From an uncultured Phycisphaerales bacterium (GTDB lineage Bacteria > Planctomycetota > Phycisphaerae > Sedimentisphaerales > Anaerobacaceae), in contig CALEZT010000261.1 of the NCBI GenBank assembly GCA_937927975.1, forward strand, positions 1 to 30,775: a DNA stretch of 30,775 bases, in the 5' to 3' direction. Position numbers and translations under genes: made by a program. Positions within the stretch are counted from its first letter, which is position 1, and each line of letters begins with the position of its first letter. The notes beneath the pieces are model-generated. The model ran no database searches, was not told the origin of the DNA, and saw only the letters and a program-made list of their open reading frames with translations. Of the stretch, positions 25,578 to 30,775 are shown piece after piece.

Positions 25578-28500
25578 TTCGCACCTTCCCTTCTGCCCAA
25601 AGGCAACAGACATCATTGGAATCGCATTCACGGGTCTTTCTGCAGAAAAGACGAGTTCACAATTTGGTGATATGCTGATGACCCGCCGAGCGCTGCGCAG
25701 CGCGTCGGGCGAGGAATCTCGAGGCGATCCGGGACTGAGGACCGCTGACCAACGCCTCATGTCGGCAGTTGCCATCACCCGGTCGTGGAGGCAATCATAG
25801 TAATGAGCGCGGCTGGAGTAGGCGTAGGCATCCTGCGGGTCGGCCTCGATCCGTCGGGTATAGAAGGCGAGCATCTCGCGGACGTGCTCATCGAGAGCCT
25901 GACCCGGCTCCAGCGTTTCGGAAGTCGCGACACCAGAGTAGAGCGGAAGGCTCCACACCTCCTGATGCGGCGTGCCCAGACAGAAGGTCAACTCCGTGGC
26001 CGCGGGAGACCAGCAAGTCGATGTGATCTGGCCATCGAGGACACGCCGGAACTCCTTCGTCTGGAGATCGTACAGCCACAGACCCGTACTGTCCCTCTCG
26101 GGGTTGCCGCCGCCCAGGCAGACCTCGTTGCCTGTGGGCGACCAGCCGGTCACGCCCCAGCCCATGGAAGGCATCCGGCACTCGGCGATCGTTTCCTGTG
26201 AAGCCAGGTCCTTGATCTTGAATGATCCGCCTTCGAAGCAAGACACATACCGATTGTCCGGCGAGACCGAGGGCAGGACATACGACCACTTCATGATCGA
26301 TTTTGGCTCGTTTGCCTGATCGGCAAGGGAGAGCTGACAGAGCGTGCCACCCTTTCGCGACAGGTAGTAAAGGCTTCCAGAGTCGCTGGCCCACGTTGGC
26401 CAACTCCCTTGAGCCAATCGCCGGGGTGCTGTGCCATCGGCATTCATGATCCAGAGTTCTTCATCTGTCGCTGGGGGCCTTTGGCTGCCAGGCTCGGGAG
26501 TCAGCAGCTCCTCCAGCCGCAGGTTCTGGCGATCTCGAATGAAGGCGATGTACTTGCCGTCTGGGGACCAGCGAGGGTCCTTGCCGGGGACAATCAGCAG
26601 GTCCGTCTCCTTTGTGGCAGGATCGAAGATCGCTACGCCGCTGAAGCCTTGAACCCCCAAACTGAAGGCCAGCTTCTTGCCGTCCGGCGACCAGCGGGCA
26701 CTGAACCCGTCTGTCGTCAGGCGATGTCCGCCCTTGGCACGGAGGCTGCGATAAGTCTCCTCCGCTTCGATCATCGGTAGGAAGGCCGCACCCGTAGGCT
26801 TGCGGTCTGACGTGTGCCACGACCGACCAGTCTCCAATGTGTCGAAGACGTACTTGGCGCACCAGTCGCAGAATTTCCGTCGGGCTTCGTGGCCGGGAGC
26901 GATGATCTCGCGGAACAGGGCAGTGGCCGCGTCGTATTCGCCCAGAGCGGTCAAGGCCGCGAACTTGTGGTATTGCAGGGGCGAGAAGTCTTTGGGACCC
27001 GTATGGGCCTCTGTAATGACACGCTGATATTCGCCCATCCGCAGGAAGGTCTCGGACTGCTGAATCCGCAGATCGCTATATTGCGGCTCATCGCTGGGCG
27101 TCAGGGCAATCGCCAGGGAGAAGTCCGCAATCGCTTCGGGATAGCGCCCCAGTTCCCGCCATGCCTTCGCACGCAAGGCGTACCCCAGCGGATCACGCGG
27201 CCGCAGAACCGTCATGACCAAGGCATCATCCTGCAGACGGTCGTACTTCCGCGACGCGTAGTACGTATAGGCTCGCAGGCGTCGAGATTCGTAGTGACCC
27301 GAATCAAGCTGCAAGGCTCTATCGAGCGAGGCGAGTTGTTCTTTGACCGTGAGCGCGGTCATCGCCCGCAGGAAATACGCCTCAGCCGTTTCCGGCAGCA
27401 AGGCCTCGGCTTTCTTGCGGTGCTCCTCGATCTCCTGGAGCTTCTGCGTATCCGGCGAGCCACTCTCCCAGAGGATACGAGCCAGCAGCGAATGAGCGGC
27501 GCCGGCAACCTCAGGCTTCTCATCGAGAAGATTGCCGAGGACAGCCATCGCCTCTTTCGGTTGGCGGTTGTCCACGAGGATCGTCGCCTGCAGAAGCTGA
27601 GCCTCCGGGCCGACGTGTTTGCTTTCGCGGATCGGATTGATCGTCGCCAGGGCAGCCTCGCGCTCGGCCTTGGCGTACTGCTCACGGGCCTGAGACAGGA
27701 TGTTCCGGTGCTTGAAGCCTTCGGCCTCTGTCAGTTGCGCCCGGTCGCGATTCCACATGGAGAGGATCACGACCGCCGCGACCACGATCACCGTCAGCGC
27801 GACAGCAGCAAAGACCTGGGAGCGGTGTCTGCGGAGGAATCTTTCGACACGATACGCCACGCCGGGGCCTCGCGCCAGGACCGGCTCGTGTTCCAGATGC
27901 CGGCGGATGTCCTCGGCCAGGCCGCCGGCGGTGTCATACCGCCGGGAACGGTCCTTTTCGAGGGTCTTCATGACGATCCAGTCCAGATCGCCTCGGACCT
28001 GTTGATAGGGTGTGCGGGGCACACCTGTGGCACCCCCGCCCTCGGGGGTGACCCCAGCCGAGGGCGGCTGGGCTACATGCGCGGTCCGAATCCGCGTCGA
28101 GGGTTTGACCGGCTCCTGCTCCCGAATGACCCGCTGCATCTCGACGTAGCCTGCCTTGCGGAGTTCCTCCTCGCTAAAGGGCGTAGTGCCAGTCAGTAAC
28201 TCATAAAGCAGGACCCCGAGGGAGTAGATATCCGTCCGAGTGTCGATATCCAGATCGCTCAGTTCCGCCTGCTCGGGGCTCATGTAGGCGGGGGTGCCGA
28301 TCAGGTGGGCGTAGCGGGTGAAGAGGGTCTTCTCGGTCAACCGTTGGTTGGTCGCCTTGGCGATACCGAAATCGATGACTTTGGGGACCGGCTTGCCGTC
28401 ATGGTGCGTGACCATGACGTTCGAAGGCTTGATATCGCGGTGGATAATGCCCTTCTGGTGGGCATGCTGAACGGCGTGGCACACCTGAACAAACAAAGCC

Positions 28501-29048
28501 AATCGGTCCTTGGTGCTCAGATTATTCCCATCGCAGTACTCGGTGATCGACACGCCCTGGACCAGCTCCATGACGAAGTAGGGCCTGCCGGTCTCCGTCG
28601 CCCCGGCGTCCAGCACTTTGGCAATGCTGGGATGGTCCATCATCGCCAAAGCCTGCCTCTCGGCCTCAAAACGAGCGATCACCTGCCGGGTATCCATGCC
28701 CAGCTTGATGATCTTGAGCGCCACCTTCCGCCGGATCGGCCGCTCCTGCTCGGCCATGTAAACAACAGCCATCCCCCCCTCGCCGATCCTCTCCAGCAGC
28801 TTGTAGCGACCGATGACTGTCCCGGGGCCTTCTGTCAGATGGCTTCCCGCGAGAGGCTCCTGATCCTCAATGAGCACCCGCAGAAAGCGCTCATCCTCGC
28901 AATGGGCCGAGACGAGCGACTCGATGTCCGCACGCAACTGAGTGTCCGAACCGCATGCAGCATCCAAATAGGCCGCCCGTTCCTCCGGGGTCCTCTTCGC
29001 TATAGCCTCAGCAAAGATTGCCTTGGTGTCTTGTGATACGCTGGCCAT
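23892..29048 (-). CDS. giant Ser/Thr kinase-TPR-propeller protein fused in frame to a secreted dockerin/LamG protein
   Basis: A single frame of 1718 codons starts at an ATG at 29048 behind GAGGTG. Positions here count from that ATG. A Hanks-type kinase lies at about 80-390, with glycine loop GEGGMAVVY (89-97), Lys 112, HRDIKPSN (203-210), DFG (226-228) and APE-like PAYMSPEQ; it looks active. A membrane span lies at about 412-432. TPR-like helices run to about 690, and a TolB/PD40-like propeller (SPDGKKLAF, SPDGKYIAF) to about 1030. After a linker of about 60 residues, residue 1158 opens a second protein: signal peptide, PD40-type repeats, dockerin type I and LamG. No stop separates the two. 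In the kinase C-lobe a short Pro/Gly-rich insert (about 322-346) comes from a palindromic repeat. The gene lies 177 bases after the ECF sigma gene, a pairing typical of planctomycetes. Confidence 0.85.
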   Translation of the reverse strand: MASVSQDTKAIFAEAIAKRTPEERAAYLDAACGSDTQLRADIESLVSAHCEDERFLRVLIEDQEPLAGSHLTEGPGTVIGRYKLLERIGEGGMAVVYMAEQERPIRRKVALKIIKLGMDTRQVIARFEAERQALAMMDHPSIAKVLDAGATETGRPYFVMELVQGVSITEYCDGNNLSTKDRLALFVQVCHAVQHAHQKGIIHRDIKPSNVMVTHHDGKPVPKVIDFGIAKATNQRLTEKTLFTRYAHLIGTPAYMSPEQAELSDLDIDTRTDIYSLGVLLYELLTGTTPFSEEELRKAGYVEMQRVIREQEPVKPSTRIRTAHVAQPPSAGVTPEGGGATGVPRTPYQQVRGDLDWIVMKTLEKDRSRRYDTAGGLAEDIRRHLEHEPVLARGPGVAYRVERFLRRHRSQVFAAVALTVIVVAAVVILSMWNRDRAQLTEAEGFKHRNILSQAREQYAKAEREAALATINPIRESKHVGPEAQLLQATILVDNRQPKEAMAVLGNLLDEKPEVAGAAHSLLARILWESGSPDTQKLQEIEEHRKKAEALLPETAEAYFLRAMTALTVKEQLASLDRALQLDSGHYESRRLRAYTYYASRKYDRLQDDALVMTVLRPRDPLGYALRAKAWRELGRYPEAIADFSLAIALTPSDEPQYSDLRIQQSETFLRMGEYQRVITEAHTGPKDFSPLQYHKFAALTALGEYDAATALFREIIAPGHEARRKFCDWCAKYVFDTLETGRSWHTSDRKPTGAAFLPMIEAEETYRSLRAKGGHRLTTDGFSARWSPDGKKLAFSLGVQGFSGVAIFDPATKETDLLIVPGKDPRWSPDGKYIAFIRDRQNLRLEELLTPEPGSQRPPATDEELWIMNADGTAPRRLAQGSWPTWASDSGSLYYLSRKGGTLCQLSLADQANEPKSIMKWSYVLPSVSPDNRYVSCFEGGSFKIKDLASQETIAECRMPSMGWGVTGWSPTGNEVCLGGGNPERDSTGLWLYDLQTKEFRRVLDGQITSTCWSPAATELTFCLGTPHQEVWSLPLYSGVATSETLEPGQALDEHVREMLAFYTRRIEADPQDAYAYSSRAHYYDCLHDRVMATADMRRWSAVLSPGSPRDSSPDALRSARRVISISPNCELVFSAERPVNAIPMMSVAFGQKGRCEMRLFEIPMFVASLLGLGVLSGLDTPPAYADFAFGERVNVKSVIPVLDVVYDCVECISYDGLEMYILSYRSGGQSGGDLRVLKRASVHDDWEPPVTLGPNINSPSDPSFPWASISPDGLTLYFDSIRPDGYGKCDVYMTTRPTKDAPWGPPVNLGPRINSSHSDENPCISADGLELYFVSWRSGGYGVSDIYVVRRATTNDPWGDPVNLGPTVNSAYNEQGISVSADGLVLFFTDAPSMPPRPGGYGSQDMWMTRRASRSAPWQTPVNLGPKVNGPAYDWCPCISPDGRTFYYRTAPTLDLSTWGSWQAPILPIVDFTGDGKVDGKDLLVMVVQLGGIDPLCDIGPYAWGDGVVDAKDLTVLAEYMGKGFEDPTLVAHWAFDETEGAVAADGAGDCNGSVTGGATWQPDGGMVGGALKCDGVTGCVVTGTIPNLGTGPFSVAAWVKGGAPGQILLSHNGATEWLMANPIDGTLMTKLTSKSQPLSIGTSEAVITDGKWHRIALVFDGADRILYVDSKEVARDPQPDLSVADGKFIIGAGSKTGTGWSGLIDDVRIYSRVVRP
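28036..28067. repeat. palindromic mini-insert inside the kinase gene
   Basis: CCGCCCTCGG (28036-28045) and CCGAGGGCGG (28058-28067) are perfect 10-bp inverted arms with a 12-base loop. The repeat is read in frame as QPPSAGVTPEGGGATGVP within the kinase C-lobe, where relatives usually have a charged helical segment. It resembles small GC-rich mobile repeats that I believe recur in planctomycete genomes and are tolerated in frame. Confidence 0.6.
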
Positions 29049-29225
29049 GGTCACCTCTTGGTAAGGTCTCTAATGTACAATGCGAGATTCACACGACGAC
29101 CCTGAAAGAAAAAAATGCGAATCGTGCATTTTCCGGACGATTGACCACGACACACCCGTCAAAGTCAACTGGATCCGTCCATGGAGTTGGCTGACTGCGA
29201 CCGATGCCGGAGAGGGCGCGGGAGC

Positions 29226-29792
29226 CTATTCGGAACTGCTGCCCTTGGGAATGGCCCGACGCAGCCAAGCACGGGCATAGGCAAGGTGATTGAACACGGT
29301 ACGCTCAGAAAGACGCCGAATCTCCGCGATCTGCCCTACGGTCAGGCCAACAAAGTAGCGCAGCTTCACGAGATCAGCAACCTCCGGCTCCGACACGGCC
29401 AGCGCGGCAAGGGCCTCGTCCAAGGCAAGAAGGTCATCCGGTCCGGCTTCAAATGGAGTCTCTAGCCCTATAAAGGGGGGTGTCGTTCCGTCGCCACAAC
29501 GCTTCCGGCTCTTCTTACGCCGGGCGTTATCAACCAGAATCCGCCTCATGGCCTCCGCTGCGGCAGCAAAGAAATGGCCGCAATTCTCCCAACTCCGCGC
29601 CTCGCTTCCTACCAAACGCAAGTAGGCTTCGTGAACCAGCGCCGTAGCCTGGAGGGTCTGGCCGGGGGTTTCGTGGGAGAGCTTCTGGGCCGCCAGGATA
29701 CGTAGTTCTTCGTAGACCAAAGGGAGCAGTTCGTCCGTAGCCTTCGCGTCCCCCCGTTCGATGGCATTCAAGATGCGTGTCACATCACTCAT
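29226..29792 (-). CDS. ECF-type RNA polymerase sigma factor
   Basis: The 188-residue product starts at MSDVTRILNAIERGD (29792) behind GGTGGGGAG. Region 2 includes LVYEELRILAAQKL and ATALVHEAYLRLVG; region 4 includes LVKLRYFVGLTVGQIAEI and SERTVFNHLAYARAWLRRAI, a helix-turn-helix for the -35 element. It fits the planctomycete/acidobacterial ECF group (TIGR02999-like) found next to Ser/Thr kinases. The kinase gene follows on the same strand. No anti-sigma factor is adjacent, so control by the kinase or at expression level is likely. The ribosome binding site lies in a strong leader hairpin. Confidence 0.93.
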   Translation of the reverse strand: MSDVTRILNAIERGDAKATDELLPLVYEELRILAAQKLSHETPGQTLQATALVHEAYLRLVGSEARSWENCGHFFAAAAEAMRRILVDNARRKKSRKRCGDGTTPPFIGLETPFEAGPDDLLALDEALAALAVSEPEVADLVKLRYFVGLTVGQIAEIRRLSERTVFNHLAYARAWLRRAIPKGSSSE

Positions 29793-29797
29793 GCCGA

Positions 29798-29850
29798 CTC
29801 CCCACCTTGTCAGGTTCCAGACACGCCTATTTTGGGCGCAAAGTGGGGAG
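29798..29850 (-). promoter_or_regulatory. leader hairpin hiding the sigma factor's ribosome binding site
   Basis: On the minus strand, CTCCCCACTTTG (29850-29839) can pair with CAAGGTGGGGAG (29809-29798) over 12 bp, with one G-U and a 29-base loop. The 3' arm contains the GGTGGGGAG ribosome site, which ends five bases before the ATG. The stem would block translation unless opened. Confidence 0.55.
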
Positions 29851-30011
29851 AATGCAAGGGATTTGCTCCTACCACAGCACTCGGGATGGTTCCATCCGGC
29901 CTTCCGCCACCCCAGCGTTCGAGCCTCTCGCCCTGGTCCCCTGGCCGGCAATCTCAGCCCGTCTCACTGCTCATCTTAACCGCCCTGCTGGGCAGAAAGT
30001 AGAATCTCGCT

Positions 30012-30162
30012 TCTGCCCCCTGCCCAACCCATGCTCCCGAACCCCGCTTCCAAATATTCAGTCATGATTCCGAATCCCTGGCAGCAGCCAGAGTCCCGCA
30101 GGGAAAGCAACGCACGGAGCGGCTGCGGAACCTGTCTTCTCTCATCCACGGGCGAGCCCTTA
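30012..30162 (+). repeat. dispersed structured repeat, copy B
   Basis: This is the second copy of the repeat at 21138-21292, same orientation. CTGGC (30078-30082) pairs with GCCAG (30087-30091), and CCGCAG (30096-30101) pairs with CTGCGG (30123-30128). Conserved blocks include TCATGATTCC, GCACGGAGCG and GGCGAGCCC. The stems are kept although the loops and flanks differ. Confidence 0.7.
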
Positions 30163-30418
30163 GCCTCCGCGGGCTATGAAAGCGAAGCTGTGGTTTGGAA
30201 TGGTAATGTGTCTAACGACCACTCGCGTGGAAGCAGTCCACGTCCACACGTGATCTGGGTTGTGGAAGCGTCCTGCCAAGCGGTGTATAACAGCTGACCA
30301 CTCGCGAGACCGTTCCTCTACGGCGTCTCCCCTGCTGGCGATTCCGGCGGCGATTCCTGGAAATCGTTCGCGCTGCACTTCGATGAGTTTCCGTTCACTG
30401 TACGCACCCTGCACTTGA

Positions 30419-30433
30419 ATTCCCCAGGGGAAT
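30419..30433. promoter_or_regulatory. 15-base palindrome upstream of the oxidoreductase gene
   Basis: ATTCCCCAGGGGAAT is a perfect inverted repeat with a central A. It sits between TTGAAT (30415-30420) and a TATATC-like box (30439-30444), a weak promoter. A regulator could bind here to control the gene starting at 30551. Confidence 0.35.
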
Positions 30434-30550
30434 GATGTTATATCTGTACGTGACGAGAATGGCACCGTCGTCAGGCAACACCATGTGAAGGATGTCGGTT
30501 GACACGAGAAAGCAAGTTCTTGCCATCTGAATGCACTGCTTGGAGAGACA

Positions 30551-30775
30551 ATGAAGCACAATGAACTGAGTTTATCGCGTCGGGGTCTTCTCAAATCATC
30601 AGTGCTGGGCTTCAGTGCGGCCGTTTTGGGCGGGCCACTGGTGATGCGAGGCAGCCCCGCCACGACGGACGCCAACAGCAAGATAGCTCTCGCGGTGATC
30701 GGCTGCGGCGGGCAGGGTCGCAGCGATATGTCCGAGTTGCTTTCGAGTGGCGCGAAGCTGGTCGCCCTGTGCGAT
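30551..30775 (+). CDS. Tat-exported Gfo/Idh/MocA-type oxidoreductase, 5' part
   Basis: Seventy-five codons run from an ATG behind GGAGAG to the window edge without a stop. The N-terminus is a twin-arginine signal (SRRGLLKSSVLGFSAAVLGG). It is followed by IALAVIGCGGQGRSDMSELL, the NAD(P)-binding GxGxxG strand and helix of the Gfo/Idh/MocA family, and KLVALCD. Planctomycetes have many such exported sugar-modifying dehydrogenases. The substrate cannot be told from this piece. Confidence 0.85.
   Translation, partial: MKHNELSLSRRGLLKSSVLGFSAAVLGGPLVMRGSPATTDANSKIALAVIGCGGQGRSDMSELLSSGAKLVALCD

Larger units (their letters stand above)
29851..30550. other. long intergenic region with repeat copy and candidate operator
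   Basis: About 700 bases lie between the sigma factor leader and the oxidoreductase gene. It holds the second dispersed repeat (30012-30162), a repeated GACCACTCGCG (about 30219 and 30297) and a palindrome at 30419-30433. I see no convincing gene in it. Confidence 0.5.

Noticed and set aside
26814..28199. 461-codon open frame on the plus strand
   Set aside because: It lies wholly antisense to the kinase/TPR gene, has no ribosome site or recognisable domain, and reflects the GC-rich codon pattern of the opposite strand.
30160..30681. 173-codon minus-strand frame
   Set aside because: It overlaps the Tat signal and start of the oxidoreductase gene and part of the repeat; no domain or ribosome site supports it.

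Overview
The window looks like a chromosome segment of a planctomycete-type bacterium, probably in the Phycisphaerae/Sedimentisphaerales area. This is an inference from gene content. An ECF sigma factor of the kind paired with Ser/Thr kinases sits next to a very large kinase-TPR-propeller protein. The window also has a secreted dockerin type I/LamG protein, a Tat-exported Gfo/Idh/MocA-type oxidoreductase, many lipoproteins and moderately high GC. No rRNA, tRNA or CRISPR array was seen.

Region 1 (about 1-17465) is a dense envelope locus, almost all on the minus strand. Read in the direction of transcription it encodes: a lipoprotein; an M48-type metalloprotease lipoprotein with intact zinc ligands; two related small lipoproteins; an ankyrin-repeat lipoprotein; a 1373-residue secreted protein with a class-3-lipase-like domain and an Rhs/YD-like tail; and an ExbB/TolQ-like channel protein followed by two different ExbD-like single-span coiled-coil proteins. 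Convergent to these is a plus-strand gene for a membrane-anchored protein whose N-terminus looks like a dead protein kinase. Divergent from that gene is a second M48-like lipoprotein that has lost its zinc ligands, followed by another lipoprotein. This is the best candidate for an undescribed system: an inner-membrane proton-channel module with outer-envelope lipoproteins, a secreted hydrolase, and two pseudoenzymes. Its function is not known to me.

Region 2 (about 17800-21300) is a mobile and decayed zone. It holds an ISL3-like element broken by a piece of an IS1595-like element, a possible gene remnant at its edge, a tyrosine recombinase, and one copy of a structured dispersed repeat that recurs near 30.0 kb.

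Region 3 (about 21480-23500) holds an unknown 292-residue protein, a 32-residue Cys/Lys-rich small protein behind a good promoter, and an Rrf2-type regulator without cluster-binding cysteines.

Region 4 (23892-29792, minus strand) is an ECF sigma factor followed by a giant Ser/Thr kinase. The kinase reading frame runs without a stop into a secreted PD40/dockerin/LamG protein that has its own signal peptide and ribosome binding site. The sigma factor's ribosome binding site lies inside a strong leader hairpin. The window ends in the start of an oxidoreductase gene.
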